Positions 42,517-52,589 of a stretch of 64,000 bases of DNA are shown here, piece after piece; position 1 is the first letter of the stretch; each line of letters opens with the position of its first letter. The stretch comes from Perkinsus chesapeaki (taxonomy: Eukaryota; Perkinsozoa; Perkinsida; Perkinsidae). Location of the stretch: the NCBI GenBank assembly GCA_013115145.1, contig JAAPAO010000046.1, positions 1 to 64,000 on the forward strand. Direction: 5' to 3'. The position numbers and the translations under genes are program-made. The notes beneath the pieces are model-generated. The model was not told the origin of the DNA. It ran no database searches and worked only from the letters and a program-made list of their open reading frames with translations.

Positions 42517-43812
42517 CTACGGTGAGGATGACGACATCTCCTTCACACCCTCGAGTGCACGCTCCGACAAAGATACTCCATTAGCACCATACGAGAACGG
42601 CACTGGATATGGCATATAGGGAGCCGGTGGGGGAGCAACGAAGGGATAGGGATGAACCGGCGGGTAGTAATAATAACTCGGAGCCACCGCCGGACTGGCC
42701 ACAGCGGCCCCAGTGGAGGCTTGGTAGTGGTGGGCCTCTTGGACCGTCTGTGATGTTCCACTGGACCCTGTTGAGCTGCAATAAGATGTCACGACGTACT
42801 CTGTACGAGAGCAGTCGATGAACTGCATACGGGACTTTGCACCAACCCGTTCGAGTAGGGACGACATCGGGAACGAAAGCACTTGGAAGGCCGACCCCGA
42901 CGAGGACGAGCTGCTGCTACTGCTGGTACCGCCGTTGCTGGTCCCAACAGTGTAGTGCACTGTGCTGCTGGGAGTGCCACCACTGACCGTACTGGTCACT
43001 GTGTGGACCGATGTGGAGGAGTCAGAGTCGTCGCAGGGGTCAGCGTCACACGAGTTGGCTGCGACCACTACCGGAGTAGAGTCCCCGCATGGGTCAGGGC
43101 CGCTACAAGGGGGGGCTACTTGACTGAAGACCACATGACCCACGGACTGGTCGCATGGACCACCGCCTTGGCAAGGGACAGAGGCGGCAACTACGAAGGG
43201 GGAGGGCATGTCGCAAGGGTCCTCGCCGCACGGATCTGGCAGATCGCAGGGATCGGGGCCATCGCATGACAGAGGGGTGTTCTGCTGAAAGTACTGCATA
43301 ACCTGTGGGACCAGTTGGCGCCAGAGAGGATGAGCTCGAGGGGAGGCCATGAACAGACCGTACTGTGAGGTGCCAGCAATGGGAAGGTTAACCATGGACA
43401 CTCGACCGCCTAGTAGAAGGTCATGGGGGAACCCGGGCTGAACTACTAGACCCGAGTCAGCTGATACCCCACCAGAGTCGAAGAGGGCACAGTATCTCAT
43501 CGAGGCCATACGGACGGTTATCTCTTGTTTAATGTAGAGGGGCAGGTAGGCCGGGAAATGCTTCCTGAAGCAATTGGTGGACTCGGGGCCGAGGACGTCC
43601 CAGTAGTGATGGGAATAGACCGGCTCAGGGAAGAACTGCTGCCAGGCGTCCGAGATGCCTCTAAGCCACGGAGGGTTGCTACCAGCTCCCACTATGTGAA
43701 AGATTCTCGGGATGTCACTTGTCGAACTGCGCAGGATATTGGTAACGACACCTGCTGTGGTTTGATGTACCGCTGATAGAATCAGAGCGCAAGAGAGGAT
43801 GAAGGATGCCAT
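42517..43812 (-). CDS. Secreted glycosyltransferase-like protein (OCH1/Gly_transf_sug fold) with DPC-rich insert
   Basis: A single exon of 431 residues. A signal peptide (MASFILSCALILSAVHQTTA) precedes IPRIFHIVGAGSNPPWL and AWQQFFPEPVYSHHYWDVL, the start of the OCH1-like fold. LYIKQEITVRMASMRYCAL then FDSGGVSADSGLVV occupies the site of the family motif Y-x-x-G-G-x-Y-x-D-x-D; here it reads A-D-S-G, so the second metal-binding Asp is missing. The middle carries repeated DPCD/DPCG/GPCD motifs, a Ser-rich run and a Tyr/Pro-rich tail. It is probably secreted or in the Golgi, and catalysis is doubtful. Confidence 0.7.
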   Translation of the reverse strand: MASFILSCALILSAVHQTTAGVVTNILRSSTSDIPRIFHIVGAGSNPPWLRGISDAWQQFFPEPVYSHHYWDVLGPESTNCFRKHFPAYLPLYIKQEITVRMASMRYCALFDSGGVSADSGLVVQPGFPHDLLLGGRVSMVNLPIAGTSQYGLFMASPRAHPLWRQLVPQVMQYFQQNTPLSCDGPDPCDLPDPCGEDPCDMPSPFVVAASVPCQGGGPCDQSVGHVVFSQVAPPCSGPDPCGDSTPVVVAANSCDADPCDDSDSSTSVHTVTSTVSGGTPSSTVHYTVGTSNGGTSSSSSSSSSGSAFQVLSFPMSSLLERVGAKSRMQFIDCSRTEYVVTSYCSSTGSSGTSQTVQEAHHYQASTGAAVASPAVAPSYYYYPPVHPYPFVAPPPAPYMPYPVPFSYGANGVSLSERALEGVKEMSSSSP

Positions 43813-44479
43813 TTATAAAGATTCAAACTGCCACAAAACTACTAAGATACTTTTTAGGTTGCTTCGAAGTAATCTTAATTTCCAGGGCCCAGATGACGAT
43901 CGCAAACTCTTGCACACTTGCTACAACTTACATTACCTCAACGCATCGCGCTCGGGTCAAGATCGTTTTTAACCTTTCTTGATGCGGTTAAGGCATGGTG
44001 GCGCTGTATTGTCAACATTTCGGGTTCCTATTGCCAACTGCGGTAAGTATTACCTGTCCGACATGGTTACCTGGCTGAGGCCATCCTTGTAGGTCCAATA
44101 GGAGCTACCTTACCTCCGTTGCTGAGAAGGATACGCCGCGATCCAATAGCTCCTGTGGATGGCATTAAGGAAGTATCTCGACAGTGTGTTCCGGCTGCAG
44201 ATGGTTTTGGTATTAGGTTGAAAGGTTCATGGAGGAGGTGTATTCGAGGGCATGTGGGACGAATCATAGGGCGTTCGGGGATGTACAGGTCCGGTAAGAA
44301 AGTTATGAATCGATTTGCCGAGCTTCCAGGAAGTTAATCAAACCCGTGCTGTAAAACCTCTTTGGACTGTGTAATACTCAGCTCCCGAGCGGGGAGTCCT
44401 GATCGATCAAGTCTGAAGATTCTGGATTCGGCGTCTTGGCTGTATTCTGGGCTTGTCCTATTTTATGGCGCTGTTATAG
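43813..44479. other. Divergent intergenic region (strand switch)
   Basis: It lies between the minus-strand glycosyltransferase-like gene and the plus-strand DOT1-like gene, so it should hold both promoters and the unresolved first exon of the latter. A plus-strand frame at 44119-44337 may include that exon. No known element is recognised. Confidence 0.4.
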
Positions 44480-45601
44480 GTCCAGAGAGTATGACCGTCT
44501 CTGGAGGGCTCGAGGATTCTCTCCCACCTACGGTGAGATAACTCCTACTGGAGTGGCCTACCTGTTCGCTGTGATGTTGCCTCCTAGGCCTCAGGAGCAC
44601 TTTGTGGACCTCGGCTCTGGTAGCTCTATTTCCAAAGCCGACTGGCCCATGGTCCTGGGGTAGGTATGGGCCGATTGTGCCTTCAAGCGTGGCTGCAATT
44701 TGGCCATCAACTGGCGTCTATCACTGGTGTGGAGCTGAGTAAGGTGCGTCATTGCAAGGCGGTGGCTGCGGCTGAGGAGATGCTGAAAGAGGAGGCCTTA
44801 AAGGGCGGTTGGACGGGACATGCGGATATGGTAGTAGGGAAACGGCATTTTATACCATATTTCCGTTGAATCTTGGTAGACCCTGGCAGCGGGGGATATG
44901 TTCAGATTGCCACTGCACGATAAGACATTCTTTTATTGCGCTAATCTTACCTTCAGTGCAGAGGTCAGTCTAGTGACGTCATCCGTCTAGTGCATGCTTC
45001 AACCCTAGATACTTCGTAGACTTGCTCGTAAGATACTAAAGGAGGCTCCCATCGATGCACGTGTTGTATCGATGCGCCCATTAATTCCCAATGCTGACCA
45101 GGAGCCCCAGGAGCCTCGAGGTAGTAGCATCCCTCTTACTTTCACCGTTCCACTAGCAATGCCGATTGTCGCCTTCCTTGGATGTCTAAGCTATCTTATG
45201 TAACAGGTATACCTCGACCGGCCCCTGCACCCAGACCTTCGTGGCAGATATCCTACCCTGATTGTGATGACTCTATGATGCCTCCACCGCCTGTGCCACC
45301 AGAGCCACAGTAATAGGGAAGGGAGGGTGTCAAGTGAGGGAAGGGTCGGCTTAGGTTTGATGAGGATATGCTCACTGAACTACCGGAAGATTCCAGGATA
45401 GCAGTACGTGCCTTCCCACGGTGCAGGCTTTATCGAAGGGAGCTGGTTAACCCTCGACCAGTCATAACGAAATACAAACGGGCTGATGAAAACGAGGGGG
45501 AAGGAAGAATGTTGAAGCTGGTGGACCATCTGGATCTGCCGATGACATGGAGCAGCCACACTCCACTGTACGTGTATGAGGTGGCCGAGGCGCAGTTCTA
45601 A
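44480..45601 (+). CDS. DOT1-like histone methyltransferase-fold protein
   Basis: The DOT1 fold methylates lysine in the nucleosome core; protist relatives may have other targets. The exon starting at 44480, after acceptor GTTATAG, reads SREYDRLWRARGFSPTYGEI and TPTGVAYLFAVML, the DOT1 loop Y-G-E-x-T. FVDLGSG|MGRLCLQAWLQFGHQL is motif I spliced across a short intron. SITGVELSKVRHCKAV is motif II, and FRLPLHDKTFFYCANLTF the catalytic loop (N-x-x-F). LARKILKEAPIDARVVS and finally DLPMTWSSHTPLYVYEV follow, with stop 45599-45601. The first exon with the start codon is not resolved. Confidence 0.75.
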
Positions 45602-45677
45602 TTCAATAAAACAATTGCATAGTTTCTGGTCAAGTTTCTTATAAACTATTGTTTCGTGTGCGGCTGGGCGAAGCGGT

Positions 45678-46471
45678 ATGGGTGTTCAGAGACTACCTTA
45701 TTATATGAGATCTCAAATCCTACTAGAGCAGCAGGGCCGGCAGGGAGGCATCTTCGTGGACTGTCGGGACGTGCCACAGTGGGGGGATGCAGGCCTGACG
45801 GAGTTGGCCAGGGAGAGGTAGTATCTGGACCGGAGGCAGGCCTTGAGCTTCCTATTCGTAGGTTTGGTATCCCCGATAGCATTGGTTTCCAGCTACGGTA
45901 TAGTGGGTTCTCATTGGGCAGTCCAGTGGTAGTTATTATATTACAGAAGTGTGTTGTGGTACGGTGCTACGTAGGTCACTGTGACGTTTGGAGCTGGCTT
46001 AGTCGGAGGAAAGGGAGGATTCGGGTCGCTGTTGAGGGGCCAAAAGGGACGTAAGACACTTGGCAGGAAACTGCTTTTTTTACATTAATGTTTGCACGTG
46101 TCAATTTCGTTATGGAACTGCAATGAACCTTCTGTGTTTTTCTGGTCTATTATTCCCCTGGCCCACCTGTGGCTACTCTTGAAGTGTGTGGCGTGGAGCA
46201 ACTGCCAGGTGGTAAGAAGACTACTAACTTTGACGCTTGTCGAGATCTCGATGGTCGACGTATTCGGCACTCGAGGATGGCCGAGAGGATACATGAATTT
46301 GAGGAAAGGCAACGAGAGGAGGATGAACTGGTAGGAGAGAGGAGACAGAATCTTGTGTGCTGAATATAGGCGGTTTGGTAGGTTGCTGCTTTGAAGGGTC
46401 CGGAGGAGGATGATGCTACTAAGGCCACTAGGAAGGCAGCAGAGAAGGAGGTTAAGCTGGATAAAGAGTAA
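45678..46471 (+). CDS. SDE2: SDE2 splicing/genome-stability factor
   Basis: SDE2 has an N-terminal ubiquitin fold that is cut after a Gly-Gly to release a mature spliceosome factor. ATG 45678 (MGVQRLPYYMRSQILLEQQG). The decisive block VTFGAGLVGGKGGFGSLLRG (about 45975-46040) reproduces the SDE2 cleavage and processing signal GGKGGFGS. The next exon (from about 46165) continues VEQLPGGKKTTNFDACRDL and DGRRIRHSRMAERIHEF, the conserved KTTN-x-x-ACRDL-x-GRR-L/I-R segment. A Lys/Glu-rich C-terminus ends KEVKLDKE, stop 46469-46471. A C-terminal SAP domain is not seen. A donor-like GTAAGG at 46467 leaves open a further exon. Confidence 0.85.
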
Positions 46472-46809
46472 GGTATAGTGTATCCTATTGTAATGCTATC
46501 CTATCCTGTTGTCGTTGATAACAACTCAGACTTGGGATAATTATTATTGATATAATTATTATATTGATCGAGTTGGGATCGAATTATCCGCTCATTAATG
46601 ACACCCGTTTTGTTATTCAGCTTTTCCTGCTCCTGTTTAACTAACTGGCTCCCCATTTTCCCCCGAGTTGTATCCATTTATTAGGCTATTGAATTCATTA
46701 TTGATAGTAATGAGCTACTATTTCATTTCGGTATTGAATATATTGTTATTTTGTATGTTGTGCTTCTGTTATTGTCCTTCCAGATCCGTCTCTGTTCTAT
46801 TGCACTGTA
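46472..46809. other. AT-rich spacer
   Basis: AT-rich, with runs such as TAATTATTATTGATATAATT around 46538-46560. No gene is seen. If SDE2 continues past 46467 this would be an intron. Confidence 0.4.
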
Positions 46810-47169
46810 ATGAGTAGATACACTAAGGCGTTGAGAGAGTCTGGACGAGATAGGTCTGACCTCATCAGGAAGGGTTTAAAAAACAGTGGCCTTACACCGG
46901 CCCAGGCAATAGCTGAAGTATTGTCGTCAAGTACTGTCAAGCACAGGGGCACAAGGTGGCCCTGGTGTAGATACTTGGGTTCTCAGGTTCCAGTAGTAGC
47001 TCTTCAAGCTCGAGTGGCAAGAAGAGGGCGGCAGGGGGTAGTAAGGAGGAAGCAGAGCCGGTCAAGAAGGCAGCTAAGAAGGACAGTATGTCGAGGTTCG
47101 ACGCTATGCTGGGGCTTAGTAGTAGTGATGATGAGAGCTCTGATGAGGAGGAAGAGGAGAAAAAGTGAT
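46810..47169 (+). CDS. Small hypothetical protein, basic N-terminus and acidic C-terminus
   Basis: Exon 1 reads MSRYTKALRESGRDRSDLIR and LTPAQAIAEVLSSS. After a short intron (GTAGATACTTGGGTTCTCAG, about 46965-46984) the second exon gives a Ser run, GKKRAAGGSKEEAEPVKKAA, MSRFDAMLGLSSSDDESSDE and a terminal EEEEEKK. Family not recognised; the composition suits a nuclear protein. It could instead be the C-terminal part of SDE2. Confidence 0.45.
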
Positions 47170-47298
47170 AGAGCAAACACTTGACTGTAGTATAGTAGTA
47201 AACGTTATTAAAAGAGGTCTATCAAAAGGGCCAAGTTACATTATATACTATCAACTCTGTTTGGTTGTTAATAACACACAGGCTGCTTTTACCAGGAT

Positions 47299-49738
47299 AT
47301 GCATTTGCCTCCCCCTCTTGCCAGACCCCATCAGCTCCGAGTTCCCTCCTCGGCGGCAGGTAGTCGGCGTCCGTCTACGTCAGGGTACACAGCATCATCA
47401 CCATCTCGAAGGGGCTCTGCCGTCTCGCAGCAGGAGCGTGCCTCTCCTACTGGCCTGGATGCTAGGCGGAAGTCGTTCATGGCATCTGGTGGAGTGCTGG
47501 AGCAGGCTATTGCTATGCGAAGGAAGCTGCTTGGGGATGACGGAGGTGCAGGGGCTCAGGCAGCCTTCTCTCGGGAATGCCGAATAGCCCTTCGCAGTGC
47601 TATAGCGGATATGGTGGACTACTTGACCAATAGTATAGACTTCGAGGATGAGGAGGATATTAAAAGGGAGATTACCATGGGACTTGAGGAAATGGTGGAC
47701 AAGACGATCAGGGCGGGTTGGGCCACGGCCAAGGAGGATCTGGAACGTTTGGACCATCTCGAGAAGAAAACTGCGGGGCTAGAGAAGCATCTGGCGGAGT
47801 CTCAGAAGGCCTACCTGGTTGAGGTGGTAGAGATGCGTCAGCAGTTGAGAAGAAATAGTATGATGGTTGATGATGAGCATATTAGTGTTAAGCCGGAGGA
47901 AGTGGCCAAGATGTGGTTTGATCCCATCAACCATGGTCAGTCCTGGCCTCCTCCCTCAGTAGTAGCTGTGCTCTCAGGCCTGGACTACCCGGACCAGAGA
48001 CCGAGGCGGCCGGTATCGGAGGATATGAAGGAAGTTAGGGATGGGACCACCCAGGTAGGAGAAGGCCCTTCTTGGGGTTTGTCCAGGCCTGCCGTGGCAG
48101 AGTCTGAAGGAATTGGTCCGGCTCATGGTCGAGGAAAGGCTGCGCATTATACTGTCGGACCCGAGCCTTATAGTGAGGAAGCTAAAGCAGATGGGGGTGA
48201 GCTCGAAGCGGAGAATGGTTCATCACTGGACGGCTTTTTCAGAATCTGTCTGCCCTCATCGCTCTGCTTACTGCCGATGACGATAGTATAGGATACGAGG
48301 AGGAGTTTTTGAGGTGGGCAAGGGACGCCAGGTTTGGTGTGATGGGCTGTGGTGGTCAGGTTTGGGCTGCGGCCTGCTATGGGGGAACGCTACAATGAGT
48401 GTAAGGGTGTGCAGACTGACAGTATAGAGGATGCTGTGGAGAAGCATGCTCCTAGAGGGCCTCGAAGATCTGAGGTCGACATGAGCACTTATATAGAGCG
48501 GTCCGAACGTAAGATATTGTTGGTAGAGGAAGAGGGCAGATGTTTTGGTCGTACAGATGAGACAGCTGTGAGAGCAGCGGAGTGCAAGGTCCAGCGTGAA
48601 CTCACGCGTATTGAGCTGCAGTTGGAGGAGGCAAGGAAGGAGGCATTGGAGCACAGGCAGGCGGTTGAGGCCTCCAAAGTGAAGGTGGAAGTGGTGGGCG
48701 GGCAGGTAGGTGAAGAGGAGCATATGGCAGCTATCTGGAGATGTTGTTGTCAGTTGGTAGCGGCCAAGGGAAGGATAGCTGAGCTCGAGAAGGCCCTAGT
48801 GGCGGGGGAGGGAAGGACGGCTGATGCCGTGGCTGCCGCGGTGGCATCGGCACAAGCCGAGTTGGCCAAGGCGAAGGCAGAGGCTGCTTCTGTTAAGGAA
48901 AAGTGGGAAAGAAGTTTGACGTTTGACATTAATTTTCAAGAAGTAGGCGGCAGCGAAGGAGCACTGAGAATAGCGAAGAGGCGCAGCGGCTGGTGAAGGA
49001 GAATAGTGCCTTGGAGGAAGAGGTCGGGCTGGTGGGCGCTAATTGATCCGAAGTTGCAGTCATTCAGCTCACACGACTAAGGCAAAGGTTGGTGGTGGTC
49101 GAGGAGAGGAATGCCATTATGGAAACTGAAATACTAAGTAACAGGCCAGGCCACAGGGAGTCTGTTGATGCTGCTCCTATTAAGGAGGATATAGGCCCAC
49201 AGGTGATGTAGGTCGTCATTGATCCGAGCGCATATGTTACACTGCAGGCCAACACCGTCCTACCGCAGCTGAGGAAGCACAGCAAGCGGCGCCCGTCGCG
49301 GCAGCTAGTGGTTGAGCCCACAGAAGCCGGGCAAAGGGAGATGGATTGGCGCAAGGTTTGGCTGAGGCTCTATTTGGACGCTTTCAGAAGGGTGAGGAAT
49401 TGGTCAACTGGACGGTATGGTGACAGCCTTGTTTGGCAGACGAAAGACCTCGACTCGCTTAGAGCCAAACATTTATTGATCAATGTGGACAAGTTCCTCG
49501 AGGTAGGGGACAATGTGGATTTAGTGTCAGGCCTGTATGTATTGGACCGCCGCAGATGCTACGATCGCAGAGAGAAGACGCATTCGACGGTCATTTTGAT
49601 TTACCTGGTGAGGCTGAGGATAGCAGCACTTTGAGCAGCTCATTCGAGCCATTCCGGTCTTCCTGGTCCGACCTGTGGACAATCGACTCTTGGTTCGAGT
49701 CCCGGCAGAGCACGAGGGCCAATAAATCTCGGAGGTAG
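47299..49738 (+). CDS. Large coiled-coil protein, unknown family
   Basis: The first frame (47299-48291) has a Pro/Ser-rich start (MHLPPPLARPHQLRVPSSAA), an acidic helix (SIDFEDEEDIKREITMGLEE) and heptad-like stretches (LERLDHLEKKTAGLEKHLAE). A second frame (48349-48996) contains NECKGVQTDSIEDAVEK, an X-x-Q-T-D motif common in cytoskeletal coiled-coil proteins, then long Ala/Glu/Lys helices (AELEKALVAGEGRTADAVAA). A third (from about 49308) gives DWRKVWLRLYLDAFRRVRNW. The end is at 49736-49738 (STRANKSRR). Frames join through short introns I did not place exactly. Cytoskeletal or basal-body function is a guess. Confidence 0.55.
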
Positions 49739-49784
49739 GTACTGGGATGTACATAGATGCACGATTTAGCGTTTTTTGGTAAAA

Positions 49785-49857
49785 TACCCTACCCGGGGAT
49801 CGAACCCGGAATCTCCACCTTAGGAGGGTGGCGCCTTATCCATTGGGCCAGCAGGGC
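49785..49857 (-). tRNA. trnR-CCU: tRNA-Arg (anticodon CCU)
   Basis: 73-nt cloverleaf without intron. The acceptor arm GCCCTGC pairs with GTAGGGT (with G-U pairs), discriminator A. The D-arm carries the A box TGGCCCAATGG. The anticodon arm is CCACC-CTCCTAA-GGTGG, reading CCT. The T arm is CCGGG-TTCGATC-CCCGG. A TTTT terminator follows directly on the minus strand. It closely resembles eukaryotic tRNA-Arg-CCT. It lies antisense to the surrounding plus-strand block. Confidence 0.95.
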
Positions 49858-50312
49858 ACGTGAAAACTTGATTTCGAACCCGCACTATAGACGATTTTTC
49901 GTTCAGCTCATCTCGACCTGCCTCTCGTTGGCCTTCCGAGAGCTTACACAGTCAGTCAAGTCTTGATGAAGGGACTCAATTCATAGTAACCAATAGCCGA
50001 TCCACTCCAGATATAATCTGCACGCGTGCACAAACCGCAGGTAGCTATTCTCAGCGCTAGCCCAATGCTCATCGTCTTCATTCAGGACATTTACAAACTT
50101 CATGTTCACCGGCTGCCGCTTCGATGGCTTATCGCCGGGGCCAAACTCATGGTGGATTCATTTAATCATTTGCACAGCAGTCATGCCCATGAGATGACGA
50201 CCTTATTGAGGTCGCCATTCGACACGTCGTGTACTCTGCTTCTCTAAAGTGTCGTGTTTGCCGTGCACTGTTGAGCTCACCTATCTCGCAGTCTTGGTGA
50301 TGTTCTTACGGT
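49858..50312. other. Spacer upstream of small coiled-coil gene
   Basis: No family-like frame is seen. It contains the 5' flank of the tRNA on the minus strand. Confidence 0.4.
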
Positions 50313-50808
50313 ATGAGTAAGGAACTGCCTAGTGGGGCCTTCGATGGCTCGAAGGAGATGATAGGCTCATTGAGAAGGGCGACAGTTCAGCTCCAGACAG
50401 TCACAACAGATTTGAGGGAGAGGCTGCAGCAGGCGAACAGGAGGAACACTCGGCTGGTGAGGGCATGCCATCTGAACAGCTATGCTATCTGTCCTTCAGG
50501 CAGTCTTGTCTGTGGAGCGTTCCAACCCACCTAAAGAGATACCTATAGCATCCCCTCTGCATCGCCCATCAGACAGGCTAGCTCCGGTTGCTGAGCTCCG
50601 ACCGTCGAACCGAAGACGGGATGTAGCCAGGGCATATAGCACTCGGCAAGTTGAGGCGAGGAAACCCTGCAAAGCCGTTACTAGGTGGGATTGGAGTGAA
50701 GAAGCGTGCCACGTTCCTGCTTTCAGGAGGGCACCCTGCCAGAAGAGCGACCTCCAGTTGGGGCTTTTAGACTTGCAGCGGCGATACGATAGGCTCGTAA
50801 GGCACTAG
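50313..50808 (+). CDS. Small coiled-coil protein, hypothetical
   Basis: Exon 1 (50313-50456) encodes MSKELPSGAFDGSKEMIGSL and VQLQTVTTDLRERLQQANRR, a short coiled coil. A 43-nt intron (50457-50499, GTGAGG...TTCAG) joins in frame to AVLSVERSNPPKEIPIASPL. The rest is Arg-rich and ends LDLQRRYDRLVRH, stop near 50806. Family not recognised. Confidence 0.55.
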
Positions 50809-51171
50809 CTGAGCTTTGGAATAGCGGCCCGCTTATTCTATCACACAATCTGTGTTCATCCAATACCCTGTCGTATGGTCTACTGTATATAGTTGATATA
50901 GTTAGACTTATATCGGTTTATGATAGGCTGTGATATTACTACTGTTAAATGGTTATATAGATATATGTTTATTATTTTATGCAACTGATAGTAATACGTC
51001 ATAAACTGATGTGTGTAGGTTGAGAGCCGGCGCTCGGCAGACAACAGACCTGCGTCGTCCTGCCTGCTGCGATGAAATTCCAAACGTGTGTTACTCATGT
51101 CTTCACCGTGAACTTGTTGAGTTTGGGCCACTCTGTAGGGCCATGACAGTATATTATTGATCACTTCAGTG
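50809..51171. other. Spacer, AT-rich
   Basis: AT-rich 5' flank of the kinesin-like gene (TATATAGATATATG near 50954). No gene is recognised. Confidence 0.4.
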
Positions 51172-52451
51172 ATGACTCGGCCCGAGGACGGCCCTGCTGG
51201 ATACGGTAAACCGTGCAAGGCAGGTGAGCCCGGCCCCAGCTGTTCTGTTGTTTCGATTCATTGGTGTCGCCTTAGTTTCCTTCTGTCTCCTCCATCCAGA
51301 ATGCAGAGGTCGTGTGCTGCCCAGTGCCAGTGGCAAGTCCGTGCTGATCGACAATGCTGCGGTTGGCGGTGATGTCATGTTTGACTCTGTCATCAAAGGC
51401 GGCAAGTCTCAAGATGAGATCTTCGAGATTGTCTGCAGGGTAACTGCTCGACAGTTGCAGATTCCGCTCGTCGTTCCTGTCTTGCCCGAATTCACGTCGG
51501 TTCATCGGTTTGGGTTTCCCGTCTGCCGTATAGTGCGCTCCTCCCCGTGCCTGGGCTCCCCTCCTTCTTCGGCTTGCTGCTCTACCTATGTCCTATTATT
51601 TTTCTCAGCCATATTTGAGGACCGTAATTGAGAATAAGCGAGGCGGCAGTGTGAAGGGCCTGCTTGTGCTGGCCGCTGGCCCTTCTGGGTCCGGAAAGAC
51701 CTTCTGTGTTACTGGTGGGGCCACTAAGTTTTCTGACCGCGGTTTGATACCTCGTACGTTGTCGTATCTGTTCGAGCACAAGCCAAACTCAACGAGGGCT
51801 GAGATAAGCTTCTATGAGATCTATAAAGAAGACGTTATTGACCTGCTCTCGCCCGAGGGGAAGATAGGCCATAGTGACGACCTTACGAGGATGCTGGTGG
51901 AGAACGAGCCAGCAGCGTACCAGGCGCTCTTCACGGGCGACAGCAACCGACACTTCGAGAAAATGACGCTGAACCCAGAGGCTAGCCGGGGCCATGCCGT
52001 CTTCGAAATCGTCCTCAACGGCCAGGATAAGGTGAGCTGGTAATTGACGAGTTGAAGACCGGCATGCTTCAAGCTCAGATCACCTTTGTCGATTTGGCGG
52101 TGTACGTCCCTAACTGCCGCACCTCTACGAGCCGACTAAATAAGAAGTCTCAAGACGCCCTGAAGAATGTTATACAATCTATGGCCCAACAAGAGAAGTG
52201 GCGAAGCAGCCGAGGCCGTGATTCTGTTACTTTATCATCGGCCTTCAGACAAGGAATGCTAACCCTTGTCCTCAAGTAGGTGTAGAGGCCTGTGGAGCTC
52301 TAATGTGGCTTACGGTGTTCAGGCCATACCTTCAATCAATTCAGCATGGCACTATCGACAGCGTACTGCTGACCTGCTTAGGGCCAGGAGGACCGTCTAC
52401 GTCCAAAGAGTGGGCTGATGGCGCCAAAGCTGACAACCAACAGTGGGCACG
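51172..52451 (+). CDS. Divergent kinesin-like motor domain
   Basis: Kinesins move along microtubules. ATG 51172 (MTRPEDGPAGYGKPCKA), then FDSVIKGGKSQDEIFEIV, equal to the F-D-x-V-F...Q-x-x-V-F/Y segment. The P-loop is AAGPSGSGKTFCVTGG (normally GQTGSGKT), followed by SDRGLIPRTLSYLFEH and ISFYEIYKEDVIDLLSP. Switch I, normally N-x-x-S-S-R-S-H, is NPEASRGHAVFEI; switch II, normally D-L-A-G-S-E, is FVDLAVYVP. SRLNKKSQDALKNVIQSM matches LNKSLSALGNVI, and VLLTCLGPGG the final strand. The P-loop is usable, but switch I has lost Ser and switch II has lost the Gly-Ser-Glu, so motor activity is doubtful. The tail may continue into 52590-54321. Confidence 0.7.
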
Positions 52452-52589
52452 GTAAGCCTATTGCACTAACCCACAGGGAGTTGAGCCGATGGCTACTGCT
52501 GCTGCTGATTCAGCCAAGTGTTGAGCAGATATGACTCATCGTTGCCTAGTCTTTGGCGCCCTGGGGATCAGCATTGTCACTTTGCTCAG

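Noticed and set aside
42883-43269. 128-residue Gly/Arg-rich plus-strand frame
   Set aside because: Shadow of the DPC-repeat region of the glycosyltransferase-like gene.
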